Source: Cohnella hashimotonis (GTDB taxonomy: Bacteria; Bacillota; Bacilli; Paenibacillales; Paenibacillaceae). From it: a stretch of DNA of 64,000 nucleotides. Shown piece after piece: positions 1-8,964 of this stretch. A program made the position numbers and the translations under genes. The notes below the pieces were generated by a model. It did no database searches and had not been told where the DNA came from. It was given only the letters and a program-made list of their open reading frames with translations. Within the stretch, counting starts at the first letter, position 1. Each line of letters begins with the position of its first letter. Where the stretch lies: NCBI RefSeq assembly GCF_030014955.1, contig NZ_JAGRPV010000001.1, positions 4,960,001 to 5,024,000 of the forward strand, in the 5' to 3' direction.

Positions 1-375
1 ATAGAACTAGATGGCGGGGGCGAGACGCAAGTCGAGGCGATGAAGTCCCAGATAGGACTACATAGCGGGGCCGAGGTGCAAATCGAGGCGATGAAGTTCC
101 AGATAAGACTACATGGCGGGGGGCGAGGCGCAAGTCGAGGCGAAGAAGTCCCAGATAGGACTACATGGTGGGGCCGAGGCGCAAGTCGAGGCGAAGAAGT
201 CCCAGATAGGACTACATGGCGGGGGCGAGACGCAAGTCGAGGCGATGAATGAAGTCCCAGATAGGACTACATGGCGGGGCCGAGGTGCAAATCGAGGCGA
301 TGAAGTACCAGATAGGACTACATGGCGAGGCCGAGGCGCAAGTCGAGGCGATGAAGCTCCAGATAGGACTACTTA
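1..375. repeat. Tandem array of 51-bp units (array 1), cut by the window start
   Basis: Seven recognisable copies and part of an eighth follow one another. The shared anchor GA(T/A)GAAG lies at about 39, 90, 142, 193, 244-248, 299 and 350, so the spacing is 51 or 52 bp except for one copy carrying a 4-bp insertion near 246. The core of each unit is GTCCCAGATAGGACTACATG followed by a GC-rich tail. AGTCC and GGACT flank CAGATA and could form a small hairpin. The first 38 bases already belong to a unit, so the array continues to the left. No gene is evident here; frames stay open only because 51 is a multiple of three and the unit has no stop. Confidence 0.9.
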
Positions 376-453
376 GCGGGAGTGCTATCTCTCCAGCCAC
401 GAAAAACGGGACGAAGCAGGTCCCCCCGCTTCATCCCGTTAACGTTAACCATT

Positions 454-1248
454 TCAGACATTTCTACCCTGCAGCGGCAGCCACGCCAGCACGCGCTGGA
501 TATGCTCGTCCCAGTAGCCCCAATTATGATCGCCGGGCCCCTCCTCGTAATCGAGCGCGATCCCGAGCGATCGGACATGGTCGCGGAATCGGACGTTTTG
601 CGAGTAGAGAAAGTCCTCCGTGCCGCAGCACTGATACAGCTTGGGCAGCGAGACGCCTGCGGCGGCTGCCCGCTCCGCGAGCGCGAACAGGTCGTCGTCG
701 GAGCCAGCGGCCTCTTCCTTGCTGCCGAAAATCCACTTGTACTCCTTGTCGGCAAGCGGGCTTCCTTCATGATCGAAGGCCAAGATATCCATGGCGCCCG
801 ACAGGCTCGCCACAGCCGCGAACTTCTCGGGCGCGCGCAGCCCGAGCTTCATCGCTCCGTAGCCGCCCATCGACAGGCCCGCGGCGAAACTGTCCTCGCG
901 CTTCCCGGAGATCGGGAACAGCGATTGTGCGACATGCGGCAGCTCCTCGCTGACGAACGTCCAGTAATCGAGTCCGCTTTTCATGTTCGTGTAAAAGCTT
1001 CTGTGCACCTCCGGCATAACGACCGCGATGCCGTATTCTGCTGAATAACGTTCGACGGACGTGCGCCGCAGCCAGATCGAATGGTCGTCGGACAAGCCAT
1101 GAAGCAAGTACAGCACCGGATACTTGTCCCCCGATTGCGCGCCGCCCGCTTCCACGCCGATGCCGTAGCTGCGTTCGGGGATGACGACGTTCATGCCGAC
1201 GTTCAGACCTAGCGTTTGCGCGAAAAAGCTGCATTGAATGAGTGCCAT
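454..1248 (-). CDS. Alpha/beta-hydrolase esterase (tributyrin esterase / EstA type)
   Basis: This 264-residue cytoplasmic hydrolase belongs to the putative-esterase family that includes tributyrin esterases and S-formylglutathione hydrolases. The nucleophile elbow GLSMGGYG places the catalytic serine at S126. The acid is probably D212 in GTEDFLY and the histidine H241 in GDHNWGYW, giving the family's Ser-Asp-His order. An oxyanion-type LLHGLSDD segment lies near residues 48-55. The start is supported by AGGAGG 11 bases upstream. It is the last gene of a minus-strand group behind an oxidoreductase and an isomerase, so it may remove acyl groups from a sugar substrate. That role is inferred from context; the natural substrate cannot be read from sequence. 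Confidence 0.85.
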   Translation of the reverse strand: MALIQCSFFAQTLGLNVGMNVVIPERSYGIGVEAGGAQSGDKYPVLYLLHGLSDDHSIWLRRTSVERYSAEYGIAVVMPEVHRSFYTNMKSGLDYWTFVSEELPHVAQSLFPISGKREDSFAAGLSMGGYGAMKLGLRAPEKFAAVASLSGAMDILAFDHEGSPLADKEYKWIFGSKEEAAGSDDDLFALAERAAAAGVSLPKLYQCCGTEDFLYSQNVRFRDHVRSLGIALDYEEGPGDHNWGYWDEHIQRVLAWLPLQGRNV

Positions 1249-1333
1249 CGAAACTCTCGCCTCCTGCGTATATCAACCTCTACCCTCTACATAGTAGAAG
1301 ATCGCAGTCCGCGCCGCAAGGAGAGCATCCTGC

Positions 1334-2365
1334 TTAATAGTAGCCACGCAGATCGACCTTGACGCCCGTCCGCGCGCTGTCGATCGCGCCGAGCACCATG
1401 GCCATGCTCCTCACGTTGTCGCGGCAATCGGTCTCCGCCCGCCGCCCCTCCGCCAGGGAGGCGAACATCTCGTCGAGACAGCCGTGATGCCCGGACCGTC
1501 CCTGCCATTCAAACGCCGCTTCGACCCGCTCGTAGCCCCGGATGAACTTGCCCTCCTGATCGCCGCCGGCGACGACCTCCGCATAGGGAGCGCCCGCGCC
1601 GTCCCAGATCGCCGTTCCGCGCTCGCCGGTCACGCGCCATTGGGATTCCCACGACGTCTGCGCGCCTTCGGCGCACCAGGAGCCTCGGTAGCAGAATACC
1701 GAGCCGTCCGACATTTCGAACACGCAGATCGCCGCCGCGTTGCCCGCGTACCAGGAGCCCGGCGGGTTGAATTCGTGGCAATACACCGATACCGGGTCCG
1801 CGCCGGTGATGAACCGGGCCTGGTCGAACGTATGAATCGCCATATCCAAAATGAGCGGGCTGTCCATCGCGTCGCGGAAGCCGCCGAAGTGCGCGCCGAT
1901 GAAGAAGTCCGCGCCGACATAGCCCGTCTTGCCGATCGCGCCGCCCTGCATGAGTCCGCTCAGCGCGCGGATGTTGGCGTCGTAGCGGCGATTCTGCATG
2001 ACCGCGTAGGACCCGCCCGTCCGATCGGCGATACCGATCAGCTCGCGCGCAGCTTCCATCGTCTCGGCCATCGGTTTTTCGCCGAATACGCTTGCCCCGG
2101 CGTTCAACGCGGTACTGCATACCGCGAAGTGGCTCGCGGGTATCGTCACGTCGAACACAAGGTTCGCGCCCGTCTCCGCCAGCGCCTGCGCCAGATCCGT
2201 ATAGATGCCGCAGCTCAATTCGTACCTGTCCGCCATCGCCTGCGCAAATTCCGCCTTGATGTCCACAAGCCCGACGATCTCAGCGTCCTCGCGCGCCAGC
2301 GCGTATTCCACCCAAGTTCTTGCCATGCCGCCGCAGCCCACGACGACGATTCGATATGCGCTCAT
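1334..2365 (-). CDS. Gfo/Idh/MocA family oxidoreductase
   Basis: This is a 343-residue NAD(P)-dependent dehydrogenase of the glucose-fructose oxidoreductase / inositol dehydrogenase family. The Rossmann fold begins at residue 5 with the nucleotide-binding loop VVGCGGMA. The family EKP motif is at 96-98 in FGEKPMA. A C-terminal alpha/beta domain follows at about 130-340, with HTFDQARF as the likely active-site helix. Length is normal. It starts 17 bases after the stop of the upstream TIM-barrel gene, so the two are probably co-transcribed. Partners of this kind often oxidise and epimerise inositols or sugar derivatives, but no substrate can be assigned. Confidence 0.88.
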   Translation of the reverse strand: MSAYRIVVVGCGGMARTWVEYALAREDAEIVGLVDIKAEFAQAMADRYELSCGIYTDLAQALAETGANLVFDVTIPASHFAVCSTALNAGASVFGEKPMAETMEAARELIGIADRTGGSYAVMQNRRYDANIRALSGLMQGGAIGKTGYVGADFFIGAHFGGFRDAMDSPLILDMAIHTFDQARFITGADPVSVYCHEFNPPGSWYAGNAAAICVFEMSDGSVFCYRGSWCAEGAQTSWESQWRVTGERGTAIWDGAGAPYAEVVAGGDQEGKFIRGYERVEAAFEWQGRSGHHGCLDEMFASLAEGRRAETDCRDNVRSMAMVLGAIDSARTGVKVDLRGYY

Positions 2366-2382
2366 CCTCGTTCAACGCTCCC

Positions 2383-3312
2383 TTATACCGGATTCGGCAC
2401 GAAGTCGCCGCCGCGGCTCCGTTTCAAATAATTCAAAGCATGCACTTGCCCCGTCATCTCCAGCTCGTCCTTGTACACCGGATCGTGCCAGCCTTCAATG
2501 TCGATCGTCCCTTGGTAACCGGATTGGCGCAGAATCGTGATGACGTCCGACCAGTTCGTATCGCCGAAGCCCGGCGTGCGGTGCCAGACGAACGGCTTAG
2601 GTCCGTGAATGCCATACTCCCGCACGACATCCCAGGCGATCGTCGCGTCCTTGCCGTGAACGTGGAACACGCGGTCAACCCATTTCCGCAGCTGCGGAAG
2701 CGGATCGATCAGGCTGACCATCTGGTGCGTAGGCTCCCACTCGAGCCCTATATTGTCCAGCGGAATGCTGTCAAACATCATCTTCCAGGCCGTCGGATTG
2801 TGCGCGATGTTCCAGTCGCCCGACCGCCAGTCGCCGCCCATGTCGCAATTCTCGAACGCAAGGCGTACGCCTCGGTCCGCGGCGCGGCGGGCCAGCTCGC
2901 CGAACACCTCGGCGAACTTCGGGATCGACGCGTCGATCGGCTCGCCTACCAGTCTGCCCGTAAAACCCGATACGATGTTCGCGCCGAACAAGTGCGCATG
3001 GTCGATGAGCCGCTCCCAGCTCGCAAGCGTGTCGGCATTGTCCCCGTGGCCGGTCAGCGGATTGCCGAATACGCTTACAGCTGAGATGACGATGTCCCGG
3101 TCCCCGATCGCTTCCCGCACCCGCTTCGCCGTCTCCGCCAGATCGGCGCCGCCGGTCGTCTGCCAGTACGTCAAGTTAAACGATTCAAAGCCGTAAGGCG
3201 CGATTTGCGGGATGACCCGCGCAGCGTCGCCGCCACCGACCAACGTGCCGATGCGGATGCCCGTATGCTTGCCGATCGCCGCGCCGCCCTGTTGTCCGCT
3301 CATTGAATCCAC
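2383..3312 (-). CDS. Sugar phosphate isomerase/epimerase (xylose-isomerase-like TIM barrel)
   Basis: This 309-residue protein has the AP-endonuclease-2 / xylose-isomerase-like TIM-barrel pattern. Metal-ligand segments include AFENCDMGG, LEWEPTHQM, FHVHGKD and DIEGWHDP, in the usual order for divalent-metal isomerases and epimerases of IolE/IolI type. The start is supported by GGAGTGG a few bases upstream. It is first in the minus-strand group with a Gfo/Idh oxidoreductase and an esterase, and is divergent from an AraC regulator across about 120 bp, which probably holds both promoters. The likely role is isomerisation or epimerisation of a keto-sugar or inositol intermediate. Confidence 0.85.
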   Translation of the reverse strand: MDSMSGQQGGAAIGKHTGIRIGTLVGGGDAARVIPQIAPYGFESFNLTYWQTTGGADLAETAKRVREAIGDRDIVISAVSVFGNPLTGHGDNADTLASWERLIDHAHLFGANIVSGFTGRLVGEPIDASIPKFAEVFGELARRAADRGVRLAFENCDMGGDWRSGDWNIAHNPTAWKMMFDSIPLDNIGLEWEPTHQMVSLIDPLPQLRKWVDRVFHVHGKDATIAWDVVREYGIHGPKPFVWHRTPGFGDTNWSDVITILRQSGYQGTIDIEGWHDPVYKDELEMTGQVHALNYLKRSRGGDFVPNPV

Positions 3313-3436
3313 TCCGATCCTAAGCTATATTGAATGAACTAGGTCGATTATAGCCTTATGCCAGCGCTCGATCTCTATACAATCTTGCGTTTATATAGCC
3401 CGATATTGGGCATCTCGAAGGGAGGCGCGGCGCTTC

Positions 3437-4327
3437 ATGCATCCGCCGGAATTAAGAGAGGATACGTACCTGAGCGACGGCGCTTATCCCGTCAATCTGT
3501 TCCGTAACATCTGCCCGCCTGGCGCCCTCGGCAGAAGCGCGCTTTATCTGCATTGGCACGACCACTTCGAGTGGATCTATACGGTGTCCGGACGCGCGAT
3601 CTTCCATATCGACAGCCAGCCGTACGAGACGACGCCCGGCGATCTGCTGCTGGTGCCGTCGGGCGGCCTCCACGTCGGTTACGCGCTCACGGAAGAACCG
3701 ATCGAATACTGGTCGCTCGTCTTCAACCGCTCGCTGCTTCAGGGACTTCCGGTCGATCCGCTGCATGACCGCTATTTGTCCGCGTACGCGGAAGGGAGCC
3801 AGCGGCTGCCGGTCAAGTTTGCAGCGGACGAAGCCGACTACGAACCGATACGCCGCGGCTTTCTGGAGATCGGAGAGGAGTTCGCGGGAAAAAGACGCGC
3901 CTACGAGCTGGTCGTCAAGGCGAAGCTGTACCAGTTGTTCGCGCTCGCGGCTCGCCTGTGCATGCCCGAACGCGACGGCGAGCAGGCGGACCGGACCGGT
4001 CGGCGGATGGACCGCTTCAAGTCGCTCATTTTGCATATCGAGGCGCATTACGCGGACAAGCTGACGATCGAGGATGCCTCGCGGCTCGTCAGTCTCAACC
4101 CTTATCATTTCTGCAAGGTGTTCAAAAATGCGACCGGGCGCACGTTCGTGGAGTTCGTCAACCAGCACCGGATGAATGTGGCCGACCGGCTGCTGCGGGA
4201 GGGCGAGCTCACCGTGACGGAGATCGCCGAACGGGTGGGCATCGACAATCCGAATTATTTTACGAAGCTGTTCAAGCAGATCAAAGGCATGACGCCTTCG
4301 GAGGCCAAAAAAAGAGGCGGCGGATAA
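3437..4327 (+). CDS. AraC family transcriptional regulator with cupin sensor
   Basis: This is a 296-residue regulator. An N-terminal cupin-like sensor (about 20-165) contains the motif HWHDHFEW and a later PGDLLLVPSGG turn. The C-terminal double helix-turn-helix of AraC/XylS type covers about 195-292; its second helix pair sits around VTEIAERVGIDNPNYFTKLF. GGAGG lies 11 bases before the ATG. It is divergent from the isomerase-oxidoreductase-esterase group, which it most likely activates in response to a sugar-like ligand bound in the cupin. Target and ligand are inferred from position only. Confidence 0.9.
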   Translation: MHPPELREDTYLSDGAYPVNLFRNICPPGALGRSALYLHWHDHFEWIYTVSGRAIFHIDSQPYETTPGDLLLVPSGGLHVGYALTEEPIEYWSLVFNRSLLQGLPVDPLHDRYLSAYAEGSQRLPVKFAADEADYEPIRRGFLEIGEEFAGKRRAYELVVKAKLYQLFALAARLCMPERDGEQADRTGRRMDRFKSLILHIEAHYADKLTIEDASRLVSLNPYHFCKVFKNATGRTFVEFVNQHRMNVADRLLREGELTVTEIAERVGIDNPNYFTKLFKQIKGMTPSEAKKRGGG

Positions 4328-4339
4328 GGCGCCCCGCGC

Positions 4340-4876
4340 CTAACTTCCGCCGTCCAGCACGCGCTTCAGCGCCTCGATCGCTTGCTCCGCGCGCCGGTTC
4401 AAGGCCCGCTTGTCCTTCAGACCGTTCGCCGCCAGATCGTGCCCGGCGTCCAGAATCAGCGGCTTTTCGACGATATCGTCCAATAGAATCTTGGCCGTTC
4501 GCACCGATTCGTGCAGCATCGGGACCGGCACAATACCCTGCAGCGCCTGCAGCATCGCGACGATCCGCTCGGCGTACATCAGCTTGACGAGGCTGTCCGC
4601 GCTCTTCAGATGCCTGGCCGCGAACTTGATCGTGCGTTCCAGCGGGCGGACGTCCTTGCGGTCCCTGACGATTTCCTCCAGCCGGCCGACGGCTTCCCAT
4701 CCCCGGATCGACAGCTCGTCCGACAGCTCTTCGATCAGCTCTTCGAGCCACTTCGCTTCCTCTTCCGGCGATGCGCCGAACGCTTTGTAAGCCTCATATT
4801 CGCCTGCCCGGTACATCCGGATCGTGCTGCCCCCGTACGACATAAAAATCCGTTTCGCATCCCGTTCTTCGTGCAT
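4340..4876 (-). CDS. Conserved-looking hypothetical helical protein
   Basis: I do not recognise this 178-residue protein. It has no signal peptide or membrane segment and is rich in charged residues with long predicted helices: an acidic stretch at about 35-60 (EEEAKWLEELIEELSDEL) and a basic helical end. It starts with ATG after AAAGGCGG at 7 bases spacing. It converges on the AraC gene with only 12 bp between the two stop codons and stands apart from the following two-component operon. GC-rich codon use matches its neighbours, which supports a real resident gene. Function unknown. Confidence 0.7.
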   Translation of the reverse strand: MHEERDAKRIFMSYGGSTIRMYRAGEYEAYKAFGASPEEEAKWLEELIEELSDELSIRGWEAVGRLEEIVRDRKDVRPLERTIKFAARHLKSADSLVKLMYAERIVAMLQALQGIVPVPMLHESVRTAKILLDDIVEKPLILDAGHDLAANGLKDKRALNRRAEQAIEALKRVLDGGS

Positions 4877-5013
4877 TGCAGTACCGCCTTTATTCCGTTG
4901 TTGCTCACTATCATACCATGCCGGCCGGCGGAGGTCCGCAGCGGAGGGCTCCCGTTTTGACTTATTCCCGACATCTAGCGGCTCTAAAATGAGCGGTGCG
5001 GCGCATGTTCGCG

Positions 5014-5042
5014 CTGCCGCCCGGCGCGTCCGGGTGTATAAT
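5014..5042 (+). promoter_or_regulatory. Possible sigma-A -10 element for the two-component operon
   Basis: A perfect TATAAT is at 5037-5042, preceded by TG, about 60 bases before the response-regulator start. The expected -35 position is GC-rich and poor, so this would be a weak or activator-dependent promoter. Confidence 0.35.
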
Positions 5043-5100
5043 GTGAAGCATTGAGCGCCGAAGGCGACAGACGAGCCGCCGGTATAACGGAGGAAGCCCC

Positions 5101-5790
5101 ATGGGACCGATCATGATTGTAGAAGACGAAGAAGCCATCGCGCGCGTGCTTGCCGCATATGTGCGCAAGGCCGGCTTCGAATGTTTGATTTGCAAGGACG
5201 GATCGCAGGCGCTGGCATCGTTCGAAGCTGCAAGGCCCGTACTCGTTTTGCTGGACGTCATGCTGCCGGGCAAGGATGGCTGGGAGGTGCTGCGCGGAAT
5301 TCGCGAAAAGAGCGCTTGCCCGGTCATCATGCTTACCGCGCGCGGGGAGGTCGGCGACCGGATTCGGGGACTGAACGAAGGCGCGGACGATTACATCGCC
5401 AAGCCGTTCGAGCCGGAAGAGGTCGTCGCCCGGATTCAAGCCGTGCTGCGGCGTCCGCCGCAGTCGCTCGTCGATCCGGATCAGATCGTCTTCGGCAGCC
5501 TTCGGATCGATCTGCAATCGCGCAGCGTTTATTTGAACGGCGCCGTCTTGTCCGTCACGCCCCGCGACCTTTCCCTGCTGCTGTTCCTGGCGGAAAATCC
5601 GAACCGTCTATTCGAGCGGGAGCAGCTGATCGAGAAGGTATGGGGCATCGATTACGAAGGGAGCGACAGGGCCGTCGACCTGTCCGTCAAACGGCTCCGC
5701 AGCCTGCTTCTCCATTGGCCTGCGGAGGAAGGCGAGATCCGTACGTTAAGAGGGACGGGGTATCAGCTTTATGCAAACACAAGCCGCTAG
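5101..5790 (+). CDS. OmpR/PhoB-family response regulator
   Basis: This 229-residue DNA-binding response regulator has a receiver domain at 1-115 with acidic residues E9-D10, phospho-acceptor D52 (in LLDVMLPGKDG), T79 and K101 (in IAKPF). The winged-helix trans_reg_C domain covers about 130-226 and ends with the typical LRGTGYQLY. GGAGG lies 7 bases before the ATG. The kinase gene begins inside its last 20 bases, so the two are translationally coupled. The regulated genes are unknown; no resistance or transport gene adjoins the pair to suggest them. Confidence 0.95.
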   Translation: MGPIMIVEDEEAIARVLAAYVRKAGFECLICKDGSQALASFEAARPVLVLLDVMLPGKDGWEVLRGIREKSACPVIMLTARGEVGDRIRGLNEGADDYIAKPFEPEEVVARIQAVLRRPPQSLVDPDQIVFGSLRIDLQSRSVYLNGAVLSVTPRDLSLLLFLAENPNRLFEREQLIEKVWGIDYEGSDRAVDLSVKRLRSLLLHWPAEEGEIRTLRGTGYQLYANTSR

Positions 5791-7195
5791 CCGGCAAACG
5801 CTGCTCAGCCGCTGGACGTACCGGTACGCGCTCACGCTGCTCGTCGGCCTGCTTGCGATCGGCGCGGCTTCCGCACTGTGGATTCGGCAGGATACGCTTC
5901 ACGAACGCAAGCAATCGTTGAAACGGTTTGCCGTCGCGGCCGCCGAACACGTAACGGGAGCTGACGGAGCCGTACGTATCCCGGACGGCTATTACGAATG
6001 GATCGACGGCACCCAACGCGAATACCGTCTGCCCGGTCAGTTCGCGCTCGCGGTTTACGAGCCTGACGGGACGCTCGCCTTCTATAAGGCCGGGCCGGGC
6101 AAATCTGGCGCCGGGGCGTCAGCGCCTGCCGCGCCTGCCGCGCCGCCCCAAGGTGACCGAGTCCAGGCTTCCAGACAGGGCGACGCATACATGATCATCG
6201 TGCCCATCGGACGGGGACGCGACGCGGACGGATCACTGCTTCTTTCCTACAGCTATGGCGAGCTCGCCCGCGTGGAGCAGAATTACCCGCTGATGATCGC
6301 TTTGCTGCTCTCCGCCGGCCTGCTTGGCTGGACAATCATCTTCCTGCTGTCCCGCCACCTGCGCAAGCCGATCTACCGTCTGCGCGACGCCCTGCGGCAG
6401 ATGGAGGCCGGCGACTATCGCATCGACGTACCGGCAGACATCAAGGAAAAGGAGCTTCATGAGCTGCTCGTCTCCTTCGGCGCGATGGCCGCCCGTCTGG
6501 GACGGCTGGAAGCGCTGAGGACGGAGCTGCTCGCCGGCGTCACCCACGAGCTCAAAACGCCGGTCGCTTCGATCCGCGGACTAATCAGCGCCGTGAGGGA
6601 CGAGGTCGTGAAAGGCGCGGAGGCTGCCGAGTTCCTGGATATCTCACTGGCGCAAACCCGCAAGCTGGAAGTTATGGTGGACGACCTGCTTGAATTCAAC
6701 GCCTTCGCTTCCGGCAGCGTCGTCATCCGTTCCGAACCGATCGATCTGGGCAAGCTGCTCGCAGAGGTCGTCTATCAGTGGGGGCTTCCGGACTGGAACG
6801 GAGGGCTGAATCTGACGACCGCGCTGCCTGACGAGCCCGCCCTGATCGACGGCGACGCGGGACGCATTCAGCAGATCGTCGTCAATCTGCTGAACAACGC
6901 CGGCCAAGCGATGGGCGGCAGCGGCAGCATCAAGCTCTCGATCGTACCGCAGCAGGCCGAGCGGATGTATGAGATCGTCGTAGAGGACGACGGCCCCGGC
7001 ATTCCGGAGGAGGAGCAGGAACGCATTTTCGAGCGGTACTATAGAGGCTCCGGAAAAAAACTGTCCGTCGGCGGACTGGGACTCGGACTGACCTACTGCC
7101 GGATGCTGGCGGTTGCCATGGGCGGCAGTCTCGCGCTGCTGCGCAGTTCTCCGCAAGGCACCGCGTTCCGGCTGCTGCTGCCCATGAAGTCATAA
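5771..7195 (+). CDS. Sensor histidine kinase (HAMP, HisKA, HATPase)
   Basis: This 474-residue membrane kinase partners the upstream OmpR-type regulator. Transmembrane segments are at about 20-37 and 174-194 and bracket an extracytoplasmic sensor of about 135 residues with an Ala/Pro-rich stretch near 112-127. HAMP covers about 195-247. The H-box is GVTHELKTP with phospho-acceptor H259. N, G1 and G2 boxes of the ATPase follow (NLLNNAGQA, EDDGPGIP, GGLGLGLTYC). The start overlaps the regulator gene by 20 bp. No terminator is obvious after the stop; the next feature is the second tandem array. Confidence 0.95.
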   Translation: MQTQAASRQTLLSRWTYRYALTLLVGLLAIGAASALWIRQDTLHERKQSLKRFAVAAAEHVTGADGAVRIPDGYYEWIDGTQREYRLPGQFALAVYEPDGTLAFYKAGPGKSGAGASAPAAPAAPPQGDRVQASRQGDAYMIIVPIGRGRDADGSLLLSYSYGELARVEQNYPLMIALLLSAGLLGWTIIFLLSRHLRKPIYRLRDALRQMEAGDYRIDVPADIKEKELHELLVSFGAMAARLGRLEALRTELLAGVTHELKTPVASIRGLISAVRDEVVKGAEAAEFLDISLAQTRKLEVMVDDLLEFNAFASGSVVIRSEPIDLGKLLAEVVYQWGLPDWNGGLNLTTALPDEPALIDGDAGRIQQIVVNLLNNAGQAMGGSGSIKLSIVPQQAERMYEIVVEDDGPGIPEEEQERIFERYYRGSGKKLSVGGLGLGLTYCRMLAVAMGGSLALLRSSPQGTAFRLLLPMKS

Positions 7196-7299
7196 ATCAA
7201 GCTTGACCGGTGGCGCAAACGAGCTTTGGGGCGCTACCAAGGCTATACAAGCTGAAGACAGCCCCTTCCGGTGCTCGAGTAACACACTGCCGTGCGGTA

Positions 7300-7720
7300 C
7301 CATAAACCACTGTCAAAGGTCAGCAGTTGGGCGTTGATCGGCTCCGAAATACTCAAACGACTGTCGTAAGTGAGTAGATGAGCGATTCCCGGTTCCGAAT
7401 TGCTCAAACGACTGTCGTAAGTGAGTAGATGAGCGATTCCCGGTTCCGAAATACACAAACCACTGTCGTAGGTCAGTAGTTGGGCGATTTCTGTTACCGA
7501 AATGTCCAAACCACTGTCGTAGGTCAGTAGACGGGCGATTCCCGTTACCGAAATGCCCAAACCACTGTCGTAAGTGAGTAGATGAGCGATTCCCGGTTCC
7601 GAAATACACAAACCACTGTCGTAGGTCAGTAGTTGGGCGATTTCCGTTACCGAAATGTCCAAACCACTGTCGTAGGTCAGTAGACGGGCGATTCCCGTTA
7701 CCGAAATGCCCAAACCACTC
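7300..7720. repeat. Tandem array of 51-bp units (array 2) with a 153-bp higher-order repeat
   Basis: The anchor ACTGTC (ACTCC in the last, partial copy) recurs at 7309, 7360, 7411, 7462, 7513, 7564, 7615, 7666 and 7717, exactly 51 bp apart. Three unit types can be told apart by their middles: A (GTAAGTGAGTAGATGAGCG), B (GTAGGTCAGTAGTTGGGCG) and C (GTAGGTCAGTAGACGGGCG). The order is a divergent copy, A, A, B, C, A, B, C. The trimer at 7411-7563 matches 7564-7716 with a single mismatch, so a 153-bp block was duplicated recently. Type C contains ACGGG-CGATT-CCCGT, a short hairpin. It fills the intergenic space between the kinase and paiA; about 100 bp on the kinase side (7196-7299) shows nothing else. 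Confidence 0.95.
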
Positions 7721-7759
7721 CAATTTGCGCAATGAAACTTTTGAGAAGGTCCCCTTAAT

Positions 7760-8299
<540 letters not shown>

Positions 8300-8752
8300 T
8301 TAATAAATTCGCTTGTTCCCCTTTTTCACGAGCTCCCAGTCCTTTTCAACGTTTTTACGGATGCGCTGCAGCAAGCCGAAAACGACGTCGATTTCAGACT
8401 CGGAAAATCCGGACAAGGCGACCCGGTCGGAGTATTCGTGCTCCCTTTTTATATGCGGGTAGACCGACTGGCCTTTCCCCGTGGGAAATAGCTTTTTGAT
8501 TTTCAGGTTATACGGGTCATCCTGCCTTTCTATAAATCCGTTGACTTCGAGCTTTTGAACCGCGCGGGCGGCCGTCGTCCGGTCTACCTTGATCATTTCG
8601 GCCAGTTTTTCTTGAATGATCCCCGGGTTTTCGCATACGCGCACGAGATACAGATACTGTCCTTTCGTAAGCTCGAACTCCTTGAATTCAATATTGCTGA
8701 TCGAATCCAGGGCCCTTGCGATCATTCCGATCTCCCGCAAAACCTCTCTCAT
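8300..8752 (-). CDS. MarR family transcriptional regulator
   Basis: This 150-residue winged-helix regulator has the MarR arrangement: an N-terminal dimerisation helix, a helix-turn-helix near 48-75 (IQEKLAEMIKVDRTTAARAV) and a wing around 80-95 (GFIERQDDPYNLKIK). It precedes paiA by 21 bp and probably represses the two-gene unit. An 18-bp palindrome about 60 bp upstream of its start is a good candidate for its own operator. The inducer is unknown; polyamines are an inference from the neighbour. Confidence 0.9.
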   Translation of the reverse strand: MREVLREIGMIARALDSISNIEFKEFELTKGQYLYLVRVCENPGIIQEKLAEMIKVDRTTAARAVQKLEVNGFIERQDDPYNLKIKKLFPTGKGQSVYPHIKREHEYSDRVALSGFSESEIDVVFGLLQRIRKNVEKDWELVKKGNKRIY

Positions 8753-8811
8753 CGTCTAGGCGCCGCCAATCTTGTCTTTTTTTGATGCAATAGCAGAACT
8801 TCATCTCATTC

Positions 8812-8829
8812 TTGTTGCATTTGCAACAA
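8812..8829. promoter_or_regulatory. Candidate MarR operator palindrome
   Basis: TTGTTGCATTTGCAACAA is an inverted repeat with 8-bp arms and a 2-bp centre. A related half-site TTGATGCAA lies at 8782-8790, nearer the MarR gene. Length and TTGCAA-type arms fit MarR binding sites. It lies upstream of the marR-paiA unit in an otherwise empty 200-bp gap. Confidence 0.55.
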
Positions 8830-8904
8830 AATGACTTCAACAACTTATCGTCGCCAACTTTTGCCTTGCCTCATCCACAAACAGCTTGCTCTGCGCTAGA
8901 TAAT

Positions 8905-8933
8905 CAAAAAACCGGCCCCGTAGAGGAGCCGGC
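8905..8933 (-). terminator. Rho-independent terminator after the GH4 gene
   Basis: Read on the minus strand, CCGGCTCC-TCTAC-GGGGCCGG forms an 8-bp stem with one G-T pair and is followed by TTTTTTG. It lies about 30 bases past the alpha-galactosidase stop. Confidence 0.85.
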
Positions 8934-8964
8934 TCGCTGCATATTGCCTGCCTTAATGCCTGCC

